The notes beneath the pieces were generated by a model. It saw only the letters and a program-made list of their open reading frames with translations, was not told where the DNA came from and ran no database searches. Shown here piece by piece: positions 1-9,768 of a stretch of DNA of 46,134 bases. Each line of letters starts with the position of its first letter. Positions within the stretch are counted from its first letter, which is position 1. A program made the translations under genes and the position numbers. This stretch comes from CAJXJP01 sp034111025 (GTDB lineage Bacteria; Patescibacteriota; Gracilibacteria; BD1-5; UBA6164), in assembly GCA_034111025.1 (NCBI GenBank), contig JAWUYB010000047.1, positions 1 through 46,134 on the forward strand. Direction: 5' to 3'.

Positions 1-289
1 CAATTCTTTCTAACTCTGATAGAATATAGAGTTTCAATTTTGTATTCATATTAATTTTCATGGACTGAGATTTAGCTGACCATCTTCTGGTGTACGCTTT
101 ATGTTCAGCATCAATCGCTAAATATTCTTCTTTATTCGTCGCTTTTTTCTTGATAGAATTATTTCTAATTTCTCTACTAATAACAGGCTCACTTTTATTC
201 AAAACTCCAGCTATTTCTTTTTGAGTACTTCATCTTTTGAGTTGAATTTCTATTGTTTGTCTTTCATATAATATCAGATGTTTTCACAT
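1..289 (-). CDS. IS30-family transposase, N-terminal part (runs off the window)
   Basis: Only the first ~96 residues are inside the window. They begin MGKHLILYERQTIEIQLKR (second codon TGA = Gly) and continue with a helix-turn-helix typical of the HTH_38 domain of IS30 transposases: a 'STQKEIAGVLNKS' helix followed by 'VISREIRNN'. The catalytic DDE core would lie to the left and cannot be checked. The gene uses TGA for glycine (at least two codons), so it is adapted to this code and is not a recent arrival from a standard-code host. No convincing terminal inverted repeat was identified upstream, so the boundary of the element is not given. Confidence 0.75.
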
Positions 290-389
290 AATCTTTAATC
301 TAAAAATATATAGTAGTCTCATTCTTCTTATGACTAGTATATCTCTTTTTATTATTTTCCAATAATTGCGTTTCATTTCTGAAATTGGG

Positions 390-494
390 ATGTCATATCA
401 TAGTGTTGATATGAGTAAGGCAAAGAAAAAGACATATTGTCAGTTATATTTACCTATGAAGGATAGGAAATCCGAAAGAGAGAATCTCGATTAA
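390..494 (+). CDS. Short unassigned ORF (34 codons)
   Basis: An ATG ORF of 34 residues, rich in Lys/Arg/Ser, in the otherwise geneless 290-585 stretch between the IS30-type transposase and the U32 peptidase gene. An internal ATG lies at 411. It resembles nothing I recognise. It could be a real small protein, a remnant of a gene disrupted by the insertion sequence, or chance. The rest of the stretch holds only the terminator at 551-580. Confidence 0.2.
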   Translation: MSYHSVDMSKAKKKTYCQLYLPMKDRKSERENLD

Positions 495-550
495 AAAATA
501 ATCTCACTTTTTTCTAATGAAATTATGTGATGGTAACTGCCTGAAAAATT

Positions 551-580
551 AAAAGCCCTATTTTATAATAGGGCTTTTTT
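551..580. terminator. Hairpin terminator
   Basis: Stem AAAAGCCCTATT / AATAGGGCTTTT with a short loop and T-runs on both strands. It sits just past the stop codon of the minus-strand peptidase gene and can serve it and anything read from the left. Confidence 0.75.
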
Positions 581-585
581 GATTC

Positions 586-1959
586 TTAAAATTCTTTTAG
601 CATTTCCCTAAACCATAATTTTTCTCAGAAAAGGTATGTGAGATCATAATGAGCTCTTTCTATTGAGAGTTCACGTGTGAAGTGTTCTGATTTATTGAGT
701 TCTCATGATTCAACTACATCTGTGATTATTTTCAATTTTTCATTATAATTTCTCCCTCTTGTTGGGAACTTAACTGTTTCTATATTAGAGAATTTAGAAA
801 AGAATAAATATGTATATAAATTTAAATTATCTCCTTTTGCATAAAAACTAGCTAATTCTTCTGCTTTTAATTTTGCACTTCATCATACTGACTTTAATTT
901 TTCTAAGTTATGCTTCATTCATGATTGAATAGATTCTTCCAGTTCAGCTTTTAAAGCATTAAAAATTTCTATTTTTTTCTCATCAATATTATCTAACTGA
1001 TTTATATATTTGAGAGCTTTAAAAAAAGTAAGAATATTTTTATTTCTAATATCTGTGATTGGTTTCATAGCATCAAAGTATAAATCTACTCTACTTCTAT
1101 TCAACCAAATAATTTTTATTAAATCATCCTCTAAAGACTGAGAGTCTTGCATTCATAAATCAAGGGATAAAAATATATCTTCTATTTGTTCAAATATGTT
1201 TTTATAACTATCATCTAATAATTCTACTTTTTCTTGATTTGATAAATCTGGGTTTTGAATTATTTTTTTGAAATCTGGTCTAAATTTCTTTTTAGTGATT
1301 AGGTCATTTACTACTATCGTACATATATCTTTTGCTCAGTATTTATGTTCAGCAAAACAAAGTCAGTTATTATAACGACAAAAGTCTCCTTCTCAAAATA
1401 CTTCAAATCTTGTATTTGGGAATTCTGTAACTATAGATTCTATTTCTTTGAGAGTAACTTCACGCGATAATATAACTTTGTTAACATTATAATTATCAAG
1501 CATAAGTGCAATGGCTTGTTTGTTGTATACAGCTAATATTGTAGAAATATTTATTTTCCCAGAATAGTTAATTGATTTTAAATATTCTAAAATAGATATA
1601 TTTCAACAGATAATTCCATCTATATTGAGTTCTTGAAATTCTGCTACCATTTGTTGTATTAGTGGCATTGTTTCATCAGTATAATACCAGGCATTTAGAT
1701 TTATAAATACTTCTAAATCATATTTGTGAACTTCTGATACTATTATTTTGAGTGTTTCGAAATCAGTAATTTGTTCGTGTTCTGAAAATCTCCCATTTGG
1801 GCTCACTTCAAAACCAAATTTATCTGACCAATACCCTGGATTATACCCAGTAAAAAATTCTGTTGCTCAACCATCAACCAGAGATTTAATATATTTTTCA
1901 GCATCTTTAGCATTTTTACCCTTTGTTGAAAATCAAAGTCACACTATTTTTTTGAACAT
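586..1959 (-). CDS. Peptidase U32 family protein
   Basis: A 457-residue protein in table 25. The U32 signature lies near the middle: 'ILSREVTLKEIESI' followed by 'FEVFGEGDFCRYNNGLCF', with the Cys-x5-Cys pattern typical of the family's metal-binding region. U32 proteins include collagenase-like proteases and several RNA-hydroxylating or Fe-S members (RlhA, UbiU/V), so the annotation 'peptidase' is a family name, not a shown activity. The N-terminal half is TIM-barrel-like (GFSTKGKNAKDAEKYIKSL, later FINLNAWYY). ATG start at 1959 is the first after the upstream stop. It is a single-gene unit flanked by terminators at 551-580 and 2011-2040. Confidence 0.75.
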
Positions 1960-2010
1960 ATTTTTAATTTTAGTAATTTTTTTCTTACTGTAAGTATATT
2001 ATAATCACCA

Positions 2011-2040
2011 AAAAAACCAAACAAAATTGTTTGGTTTTTT
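2011..2040. terminator. Bidirectional hairpin terminator
   Basis: Perfect stem AAAAAACCAAACAA / TTGTTTGGTTTTTT with A/T runs on both sides. It lies between the divergent start of the U32 gene (1959) and the stop of rpsU (2068), so its main task is to end rpsU transcription. Confidence 0.75.
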
Positions 2041-2067
2041 TGGTTCATATAAATATGACACATTCGA

Positions 2068-2268
2068 TTAGAAGTAAACTTTAGTGTTTAACATTCTGTA
2101 ATGTTCTCTAACAATAGCTTTTTCTCTAAGTTTTTTCTTAGATAACTTTCCGATAGCATATCTTTCAGTTTTGATTTTATTAGCCATTCTAGATTGAAAA
2201 AACAATTTTTTATATCTTAAAATTAGTTTTTCACTAGTTTCACCTTCATTTCTTTTTGCGTATATCAT
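2068..2268 (-). CDS. rpsU: Ribosomal protein bS21
   Basis: A 66-residue very basic protein with the bS21 layout: short N-terminal strand (MIYAKRNEGETSEKLILRYK), a long basic helix, and a C-terminal basic tail. It belongs to the 30S subunit near the anti-Shine-Dalgarno end of 16S rRNA. The gene has no TGA codon. A GGGGA sequence about nine bases before the ATG may act as a weak ribosome binding site. It is monocistronic, with its own terminator at 2011-2040, and is divergent from rbfA. Confidence 0.85.
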   Translation of the reverse strand: MIYAKRNEGETSEKLILRYKKLFFQSRMANKIKTERYAIGKLSKKKLREKAIVREHYRMLNTKVYF

Positions 2269-2356
2269 AATTCGATCCCCTTATATGGATATTATTTTTA
2301 AAAAATTCATAAGATTCCTCTTACAAAGTAGTAATACTTTATTAAAAAATTTTCAT

Positions 2357-2386
2357 TTGTCAAAATTAAAATAGGAGGTATATTAT
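2357..2386 (+). promoter_or_regulatory. Putative promoter of rbfA
   Basis: TTGTCA (2357-2362), an 18-base spacer and TATTAT (2381-2386), about 30 bases before the rbfA ATG. An AGGAGGT lies inside the spacer, too far upstream to work as a ribosome binding site for this start. Confidence 0.4.
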
Positions 2387-2416
2387 AGACCAAATTAATT
2401 AAAATTATTATAAAAA

Positions 2417-2755
2417 ATGAATAAGGATAGAATTAAGAAATTAGAAAGTGTAGCGAAAGAATTAGTAACCAGTTTTCTTTTTGAAGAAATGGCTGATGAA
2501 GTACTAGAATTTGGTATTATTACCGTTACAGATATTGTTATTAGTAGTGATATTTGATATATGGATATATATATCAGCTCTCTTAAAAATCCAGAAGGAT
2601 TAACTAAAGCTGTTGCAAAACACGCCACTCAAATTCAAAGAAAATTCAACAAATCTGTTTCAATTAGGAAATTCCCAAGAATGCGTTTTCGTTATGATGA
2701 AACTTGATCAGTTTCAGAAGAAGTAGCAAGAGCAATGAATGATTTAAAAAGGTAA
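2417..2755 (+). CDS. rbfA: Ribosome-binding factor A
   Basis: A 112-residue KH-fold protein with the RbfA pattern: N-terminal helices (LESVAKELVTSFLFEEM), the central 'ITVTDIVISSDIGYMDIYIS' strands, and a C-terminal 'SIRKFPRMRFRYDETGSVSEEV' matching the family's 'R..P.L.F..D'. RbfA helps mature the 30S subunit at the 5' end of 16S rRNA. Two TGA codons encode glycine, one in the D-x-S stretch. An in-frame stop just upstream fixes the ATG at 2417. The FtsQ-like gene follows 15 bases later and is probably cotranscribed. Confidence 0.85.
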
Positions 2756-2770
2756 CCGTAAGAAGTTTTT

Positions 2771-3730
2771 ATGAAGAAATTATTTAATGTACTAATATCA
2801 AAAATTCAACCTAAAAAAAGAATAAAAAAAAATCCACCTCCTAAAATTTATCTTCATGAAATAGATAAAGATAAATATAGCTCTAAAAGAAAACAATTAA
2901 AGATATCTTTTTGATTTTGAAAATATTTTGATTTTTTATGAAAATATAAAAATATTATATATTTAGGTTTATTTCCTATATTTATATTATTATTAATATT
3001 TTTATTGTTTGGACCTATTTTTACAGTACAAAATATTCAGATATTACGTAACGATAATATAACTGAAATGTCACTTTCTTATAGTTCTGTTGAAAATATA
3101 CGTGAAAAAAGAATTGTAAGCTTAGATCAACAAGTTATAGAAAATAAAATCAAAGAATACCAAAACAATATTAAAGATGTTGATATTAGTTTTAATTTAC
3201 CAGATACAGTAAAAATAAAACTTTCATCATATCCTGTGTATTTTAATACAACTCTTAATAATAAATCTTATTATGTAACTCAAAATTGAACTCTAGTACC
3301 TTGAAAACCTAGAGAAGATTACAAAGATTTAATAATAAAAAAAGACCTGTCAAAAGGTTATATTCCAGATTATAGTAAACTCTACAGCACTAAACATATT
3401 GAAGCAATCTACCAAGGTTATAACTACTTAGAAGAAAATATAATAGATATAAAAGTAGTAAGTATAGATTACTACCCTACTCAGAGAGAAGCTCATTTTA
3501 GATTAGATAACGATGTATTACTTATATATACATTATGAAGAAGTCTAAAAGATCAAATAGAAAAATCAGTAATATATAATACAGAACATAATCTATTATC
3601 AGATAATTATCTTGTATACATAGATTTTAGAGTAATGGAAAGAGTCTGAGAGAATAAAAAGGAAAAAATATTCTATTGTACAAAAGAAACTGAATATCAA
3701 TGCAAACAAAATTTAAAAAAGATTTACTAA
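2771..3730 (+). CDS. FtsQ/DivIB-like POTRA-domain cell-division protein
   Basis: 319 residues: a basic cytoplasmic N-terminus (~1-65), one membrane helix (IIYLGLFPIFILLLIFLLFG, ~66-85), then an extracytoplasmic region whose first ~75 residues look like a POTRA domain ('FTVQNIQILRN ... VIENKIKEYQNNIKDVDISF ... TVKIKLSSYPV'). This is the single-pass architecture of FtsQ/DivIB, which links FtsB/FtsL and the septal synthase. Sequence similarity is weak, so the call rests on topology and the POTRA pattern. Several TGA glycines, including some just before the membrane helix. It follows rbfA and its stop abuts the stop of the opposite gene. Confidence 0.5.
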
Positions 3731-3751
3731 TTATATTAGTAAATCTTTTTT
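3715..3751. terminator. Bidirectional terminator inside two coding ends
   Basis: A long palindrome, AAAAAAGATTTACTAA / TTAGTAAATCTTTTTT. It overlaps the last codons of the FtsQ-like gene (stop 3728-3730) and of the opposite ATPase-fold gene (stop 3731-3733), so one hairpin ends both convergent transcripts. Confidence 0.8.
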
Positions 3752-4258
3752 AAATCAAACAATTAATCAACCTGTATCAGTATTTTTAAAATATAACTCA
3801 TCAGCTATATTTATAATAATTAGAAATAAACCTCTTCATCTAATTGATTTATGTTCTTTAAAATTTTCATGAATTCTTGTTTTTTTGAATTCTTCCATTT
3901 CTTCAGCAGTTTTAGCAAACTTTCCATTTCATGTATCTTCTACTTCCATAGAGAGTGAAATAATAGTATTTTGCTTATTTACTTTCACTCTAAGGTAGTT
4001 AATTTCATTTTCTGAACTTCCATACTCTATAGCATTATTATTCATCTCATCAGATGCTAAAATAAACCTTGCAATATCTTTTTTAGGAAAATCAAATATA
4101 GTGAATATTACCGCCATAAAGTCTCTCAATATTTTTGCATTCTTAAAGTCAGCAGCATATCCAAACTGGATATCTACTTGATTATCTTTAATACATTGAT
4201 TTATGTATTGATGTTTATCTAAATTTGACGCTAATTCGTCAATATTGATAGTTTCCAT
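3731..4258 (-). CDS. RsbW/SpoIIAB-like ATP-binding (HATPase_c_2) protein
   Basis: 175 residues with the GHKL nucleotide-binding boxes: N-box 'ASDEMNNNAIEYGS' near residue 75, a 'VEDTGNGKF' G1 box near 107, and a 'RGRGLFLI' G2 box near 140. Two box glycines are TGA-encoded. This is the fold of anti-sigma-factor kinases and related switch proteins in partner-switching pathways. No anti-anti-sigma or SpoIIE-type phosphatase gene is adjacent, so the partner is unknown. The PP2C-like protein at 14289-16199 is a speculative candidate. The gene is monocistronic. Confidence 0.7.
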
Positions 4259-4314
4259 AATACGAAGTAATATATAATATCTAAATAATTATACCCTGTT
4301 TCAAAAAATAAATC

Positions 4315-4354
4315 AAAAAAAAAGTACTTTTCTAAAAAGAAAAACACTTTTTTT
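4315..4354 (-). terminator. Terminator of the HU gene
   Basis: Imperfect stem of AAAAAAAAGTACTTTTC against GAAAAACACTTTTTTT, just past the HU stop codon. On the minus strand it ends in a U-run. Confidence 0.6.
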
Positions 4355-4364
4355 CAAAAAACTA

Positions 4365-4637
4365 TTATCTAATAGCTTCTTTAAAAGTTTTACCACATCT
4401 GAAAACTGGTGAGTTCATAGCAGGAATTTTAATTGATTCTCCTGTTCTTGGGTTAACACCATTTCTAGCAGCTCTTTCAGAAACTTTGAAAGCTCCGAAA
4501 CCAGTAATATTTACTTCACTACCAGATTTTAATTCTGAAGTAATAACATCAATCATAGAAGTTAATGCTTTAGAAACTGCGTCTTGACTTAGTCCTGCAT
4601 CAGCAGCAACTGCTTTAATAAAATCAGCTTTTTTCAT
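4365..4637 (-). CDS. hup: HU-family histone-like DNA-binding protein
   Basis: 90 residues, the standard HU length. It has the HU start (MKKADFIKAVAADAGLS), the dimerisation helices, 'NITGFGAFKVSERAARNG' and the DNA-binding arm 'NPRTGESIKIPA', ending FRCGKTFKEAIR. It binds and bends DNA as a dimer. No codon is TGA: all glycines are GGN, unlike most neighbours. It is monocistronic with a recognisable promoter upstream (4673-4700). IHF is an alternative, but the conserved arm fits HU better. Confidence 0.9.
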   Translation of the reverse strand: MKKADFIKAVAADAGLSQDAVSKALTSMIDVITSELKSGSEVNITGFGAFKVSERAARNGVNPRTGESIKIPAMNSPVFRCGKTFKEAIR

Positions 4638-4672
4638 TTCAAAAAAATTTAGTAATAAATATGAACAAACTC

Positions 4673-4700
4673 ATATTAGCAAATTTTCAAACCTTTGCAA
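4673..4700 (-). promoter_or_regulatory. Putative promoter of the HU gene
   Basis: On the minus strand, TTGCAA (4700-4695), a 16-base spacer and TAATAT (4678-4673), about 35 bases before the ATG at 4637. Confidence 0.45.
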
Positions 4701-4790
4701 ATTTTTTTTCTTTTTTCTGCTATTTTAAAGGATTTTTTTATGAAAACAAAAAATAAATAGCTATATTAAGCCATTTATTTTTATTGAATA

Positions 4791-5609
4791 TTAATTACTA
4801 AAAACCGCATATTTAAGCATATTTAGAAATTTTGTGTTATCAAATTCGGTCTCTAAGTTATGTTTATAATTTCAAACTTGAGCAGATGAAAGTATATTTG
4901 TTTTAGGTTTTGAAAATTTTTCTAATGATTTTAATGTAAAAATAATATCAGAATTTCAACTATTAAATAATATTAAATATGCATTATTTTTTGGTAAAAA
5001 ATCATCTACACTTGATTCTATAAATCTAGATTCTCCTCATGTAATTATTTTTTTTCATTTTCAATTCGATCTATTAATTGAATCACTACCATCTCATCAT
5101 ATTCATTCTTCTCAAGCAATCAAATTCCAAACTAAATCAGGAGATTCTGGACTAATATCCAATTCATAGTTTTCAATATTGATTATAGTTTCTCCATCTT
5201 TTTCATAAAACAAAGGAATAATACTGTATTCTTTTGTTTCTAAATTTGCTTGATATGTATATTTTCAAGCTTGTTTATCTGCTAATACATTTAAATCATA
5301 AGAAATAAAAGTATCCTTATTTTTATTAAAATTATTTACATCTAATGGATCATTTGCAAGATAAATAGATCCTGTTGAAACTCAATGATCTATTTTATTA
5401 TCTATTCCATATCATTTTTCTTTTATTTTTAATAGTGCTAATTCTTGAGCTGCTTCTGCTCATGCAAAAGCTTTAATAGAATTTCACATTCATCTATTAT
5501 CTTTTAATTCTTTTAAAACGAGACTAAATACTCAGGTGGTTAACATAAGTAAAAATCCTATTAATACTACAGAAATGATGATTGAATATCACTTATTATT
5601 ATATTTCAT
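4791..5609 (-). CDS. PilX-like minor pilus protein
   Basis: 272 residues starting with a prepilin-like leader: MKYNNKG then YSIIISVVLIGFLLMLTTG, a hydrophobic helix, then 'AGAEAAQELALLKIKEKGYG', the N-terminal helix pattern of PilX-type proteins. The glycine before the likely cleavage site (G|Y) is a TGA codon. The rest is a weakly conserved extracellular domain ending in a mixed helix. It is the last gene of the pilus operon, 3 bases after the preceding prepilin gene. The role, an initiation or tip subunit of the pilus, is inferred from family and context. Confidence 0.6.
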
Positions 5610-5612
5610 ATA

Positions 5613-6200
5613 TTAATTTAGGTTAGTTCTTTCTGAAATAGTAGTTTGAAAATAAAAACGATTGTCTTTTATAAGATTAGACTTTATTCATTTTCATTGT
5701 GCCGGTTGTATAGTCATTACTATAGTAAGCTTCTTAATCAGTGTATCTGAAATGTAAAATTGAATATCTTTTACATCAACCCAAGAATTCATAATTGGTT
5801 TTCTATTATATACCAGTGTACATTTTTCAATTATGTCATCACACTCTGTAGTATCTACTAATACATATCAAGTTCAACTTTTTTGTCATAAACCATATGT
5901 ATTTCAGTTAATTTTTAATCTATTTCATAATATTGTTTCATTAAGATTCGGTAAATTACATCAACCTAGAAATCATTCTTGCACACAATCAAAACCATTT
6001 TTTCTTATATCCTCAGCTATTTTTTCTATAGATGATTTAATATTTTGTTGTACAGCTCTGGTTATATCAGTTTTTGCATTAATATCTGTTGCTGTAATAT
6101 ATATCTGAAATACCGATACTAAAATAATTGAAAAAATTGTTATAGAAACAAGTATTTCAATTAAGGTAAATCATCCAGATGATAAATTTTTAAGATTCAT
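5613..6200 (-). CDS. Type IV prepilin-like protein (minor pilin)
   Basis: 195 residues with a textbook class III leader: MNLKNLSSGG then FTLIEILVSITIFSIILVSV. Glu lies at +5 after the G|F cleavage site, and the -1 glycine is TGA-encoded. The C-terminal domain has two Cys pairs (FDCVQEGFLGGC; TTECDDIIEKC) that could form disulphides outside the cell. It lies between another prepilin gene and the PilX-like gene with gaps of 15 and 3 bases. It resembles PilW/GspJ-type minor pilins in position. Confidence 0.75.
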
Positions 6201-6215
6201 ATTCTATATATTATA

Positions 6216-6785
6216 TTATAATTGTTTCCAATCAGAAAGAATTGTCTTTACTTCAAATTCATGTATTCATCTCGCTTTCCAAATAACTTTAGATGTAAAT
6301 CTCAAAGTATTAGTATCTAATACATCAGTAACTATATATTTATAAAAAAACGTTTTTCTTAAATTTAATCACTCTGAACAATATACATACATATTATTTG
6401 AATCTAAACATAATTGATAATTATCATCATTTAAAAAATCTAGATTTGAGAGTTCTTCTATCTGAATAGGAAATGAATCACGCGCTCTCACTTTATTTTC
6501 TATTTTATATTTAGTATCATCTAAAAATACATCATTATAATCTCATCCATGAGGATTTATTTGATCAAATTTTTGTAATTTTTCATAATTATAATCTCTA
6601 TTATTACGCAAAATTTCAAGTTGTTCTCTTGCTAGATGTGATGCAATAATATAATTTTTATTATACTCATTCATCTTCACAGAAGATGAAATTATAGCAT
6701 AAACACTAATCAATCATAGTGTAAAGATAAACATACCTATCAAAATTTCAATAATAGAGAAAGCTCTCTTGTTTTTTAACATCAT
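6216..6785 (-). CDS. Type IV prepilin-like protein (PilV/GspI-like)
   Basis: 189 residues: MMLKNKRA then FSIIEILIGMFIFTLGLISVYAI, with Glu at +5. The residue before the cleavage site is alanine, tolerated by prepilin peptidase but uncommon. Next comes 'ASHLAREQLEILRNNRD', the conserved helix of PilV/GspI proteins. An alternative ATG lies one codon downstream. Located 6 bases after the previous pilin gene of the operon. Confidence 0.7.
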
Positions 6786-6791
6786 TTGTAA

Positions 6792-7361
6792 TTAATAATC
6801 AACTATTTGTGTATCTTGAAAGTAGCTTAAAGTATTATTTAATGCATCTTCTGTAGCTCATTTATATGAATATCCTATTTCAATTTCATTTTCTCACTGA
6901 GTAAATGCTACTTTATTGTATGATCAATTTCACTTAAAAACTATTCCTGTTCAAGAAATTGATCTAAAAAATATTATTCACTTATCTTCTCAATCAAAAT
7001 TATCAAATTCAACTCAAGGTTGTAGAATATACCTTTGAATTAAGTTTCAATTAAAACTCAATATATCTGATTCTAAAACATCATGTTTGTAGCTCCATAA
7101 TTCATACGAACTATTATTTCAAGTAGTTGAATTAATGCTAATTCAAATTGAAGTATTTCATGATGAAGTTGTTGATCAATTTACAGCCATATTTTTGGCT
7201 TCATAGATTATTTGAGATAACTCTTTATTAGTATGTTGTATTTTTGCTTTATTCATATAAAACGCATACGGAGCAAATGAAATGACACTAATAATTATAA
7301 ATATAGTCATAACTATAATTAATTCTATTAATGAAAATCAAGACTTGTTTCAATAAATCAT
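6792..7361 (-). CDS. Type IV prepilin-like protein (GspH/FimT-like position)
   Basis: 189 residues: MIYGNKSG then FSLIELIIVMTIFIIISVISF, a canonical prepilin N-terminus with Glu at +5 and a TGA-encoded -1 glycine. A surface domain rich in Asn, Ser and Gly follows ('GSTTSSGNTSIGISIN'), heavy in TGA codons. It is the first of the pilin-like genes after pilC, 37 bases downstream of it. It may be a GspH/FimT-type minor pilin; the major pilin is not obvious in this window. Confidence 0.7.
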
Positions 7362-7398
7362 ATAAGTGTCTATTTATAAAATGAAATCTACTTTTTTA

Positions 7399-8508
7399 TT
7401 ACCCTATTGTTTGAGTTACTTTCATTATTGCTCCAAATATTGCAAACGCAAACCATGTCACAAATAAACCGGCAAGTAATATTGCTAAAGGTTCTATCCA
7501 CTTAGTTAAGCTTGATAATGAATAATCTACTTCCTTTTCATATTGTGCATTTAATTTTCTAGCAATTTTTTCTAAAGATGCTGTTTTTTCTCACACAGAT
7601 AACATTTGAGTAAAGTCTGCTGGAAAATATATTTTCAAGGGATCAATTTCTCTCATAGATTCTACTATTTGATCTCATTTTGATACTCTTACCATGATAG
7701 TATCAAACAACTGTTTATATACTTGATTTCCACATCATCTTCAAATAAGTTTTAGAGTTGTCATAACACTCACTCATGAACCTATTAGACTTGCTAAATT
7801 TGCTGAAATATTTGATAATAAGTAATTTTTATAAACTTTTCCTATTAATGGTAAGTGTAAGAATAAATGATCTAATTGTTCTTGTCCTGTTTCAGTTGCT
7901 CTATATCAAATAAAAGCTACATATAGTGTCGCAAGAAATAATATAATTACTCAAAAATGTCATTTTACAAAATCGGAAGTAGCTATCAAGGCTTTTGTTG
8001 CTCATGGTAATTCTACATCAGAATTATCAAACAATGGTATTATTGATGGTATAACATAAACTAATACTATAACTATTGCTAGTAATAAAAATAAGAAAAT
8101 GATTGTTGGATAGGTAAGTGCTCCTTTTACTTTTTTCTTTAAATTATGTACTTTTTTTAAGTCTTCACTGAGCTTTCATAATGATTCTACTAATCCTCAA
8201 ATTTGTTCTCATGCTTCCATAATTGATACTTCTGCTGTTGTAAATACATCTGGCATTTTTTTCATTGCCTTAGAAAATGAGTCTCAACTAGAAATATATG
8301 TAATTAATTCTATTATTTTTTGATTAAAATAAATAGATGAAATTTTTGACTCTACTGAATCAAGCGCTTCTATGATAGAAACACCTCCATCAATCATAAC
8401 AGATAAATATTCATAAAAATTAGCTTTTTCTAAAGCATCAATTTTTTTAAAAAATATATATTGTTTTGGTTTATTCTCTACTTCATTATGTTGTTCTAAG
8501 TTTTTCAT
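7399..8508 (-). CDS. pilC: Type IV pilus inner-membrane platform protein PilC
   Basis: 369 residues with two T2SSF (GspF) domains: the first around 20-150 ('FYEYLSVMIDGGVSIIEALDSV ... AEVSIMEAGEQIGGLVESL'), the second around 220-340 ('LSNISANLASLIGSGVSVMTTL ... FTQMLSVGEKTASLEKI'). Three membrane segments are visible, after the first domain (~140-170), before the second, and at the C-terminus. It is slightly short compared with ~400-residue PilC. It anchors the assembly and retraction ATPases, none of which is in this window. It lies in the operon between the PilO-like and prepilin genes. Confidence 0.85.
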
Positions 8509-8514
8509 TTTTTT

Positions 8515-9084
8515 TTATCTATAAAATACTTTCAATGGTAATTTCATGTTAAAATTCCCTTCTCTCCCATCTAAAGGATGATAATAACTTTCAATAAAGA
8601 ATTGATATTTTGAATCGTCAGCTATTAAATAATCTAAAAATAATTTCATGACTGTTATATCTGATACTTGAGCATTCACATCAATTGACATTTCTAAGAA
8701 ACCTAAATCATTCTCTTTTTCTTCACTAATTTTTATACTGCTAATTATAAGTTGTCCTGATCAAGAATTAATTATCTCTGCATAATCGTAAAAATAATCC
8801 ACTATTTTATCCTCTGAGTATAAATATACTTCTTTATCATCGATAATTTCATTTCTTAAGTACCTTTCTGTTACAGAATCTTCTTGTTCTACTTCCAGTG
8901 ATATTTTTTGTAAATTTTCTTGATTAACTCTTACTTCATTTAATTGAATATTGAGTTGTTCTTTTTCATCTATATTTGATTGTACACTCATAATTTCATT
9001 TTTAGTAAACAATACTAAAATAAATAATGATAATAATATAAGAATATAAGGAAAAAAATGATTATTTTTTAGTTCAACTGACAT
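8515..9084 (-). CDS. PilO-like pilus alignment protein
   Basis: 189 residues: short cytoplasmic start, one membrane helix (FFPYILILLSLFILVLF, ~9-26), a coiled-coil stretch (~30-75, 'VQSNIDEKEQLNIQLNEVRVNQ'), then a ferredoxin-like periplasmic domain. This is the PilO/GspM architecture. One TGA glycine occurs in 'INSGSGQLIISS'. The assignment depends on order (PilN-like gene before, pilC 6 bases after) more than sequence. Confidence 0.55.
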
Positions 9085-9107
9085 AATAATTGTCTTAAAT
9101 ATTAAAA

Positions 9108-9668
9108 TTATTTTTTAATGGTAAATATTACCGGGAATTTTATATCACTTTTATCTCATTTAATTTCACTGATAAATTTCAAATCTAGTAATGATTTATG
9201 ATCTTCTGATAAAATTTTATCTTTTGATACTTTATTATCTTTTCTAAAGTCTGCTATAAATCTTATTGCTTTTTTATAAGCTATACCAGAATTGTTGTTT
9301 TGAAATGAAATCTTAGAAGATATATTTCATTCAGACATATTGAAACCTCTTATTTCAAAATCATAATGATCTACGATTGTTAATATATGATTAAAATATT
9401 TCGTTATTTTACTTCTTTCATCCATTGTATCTAAAATAATTTTATGCTTTTTAATTAAAGAATATACATAAACATTATTTTGAGATTCCAATTTTATAAT
9501 GTTTGATTTATGTCCTTCAATTTGTGCAGAAATATTAGTTATTTTTTTTTCCAAAAAATGGTTATATACAGAAAATGCTGTTGTTAGTAATACAACTGCT
9601 GCTAATAAAATTAGCGTTCCATATTTACCAGTTTGAGAGTATTTAAAAGTTTTTGTACCTTCAGCCAT
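9108..9668 (-). CDS. PilN-like pilus alignment protein
   Basis: 186 residues: N-terminal cytoplasmic segment MAEGTKTFKYSQTGKYG, one membrane helix (TLILLAAVVLLTTAFSVY, ~19-36), a coiled coil (~40-75) and an extracytoplasmic domain. The architecture matches PilN/GspL-C proteins that pair with PilO. First gene of the eight-gene pilus operon. No PilM precedes it. PilN and PilO could be swapped, as both are small bitopic proteins. Confidence 0.5.
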
Positions 9669-9722
9669 AATTATTTTTTATAAAAATATACCTTATAAGT
9701 TTATCATTTAACAAATATATTC

Positions 9723-9761
9723 ACAAAAAAAAGAGTTGACACTTATGCGAAACTCTTTTTT
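9723..9761 (-). terminator. Terminator upstream of the pilus operon
   Basis: Stem AAAAAGAGTT / AACTCTTTTT around a ~12-base loop, ending the minus-strand gene at 9769-10233 and separating it from the pilus operon. Confidence 0.65.
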
Positions 9762-9768
9762 ATATATA

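Noticed and set aside
586..1959. Several short separate genes (as standard-code ORFs) instead of one U32 gene
   Set aside because: All pieces are in one frame and separated only by TGA, which is glycine here; joined they give one full-length U32 protein.
2372..2378. AGGAGGT as a ribosome binding site for rbfA
   Set aside because: It lies about 39 bases before the ATG, with an in-frame stop between, and falls in the spacer of a likely promoter.
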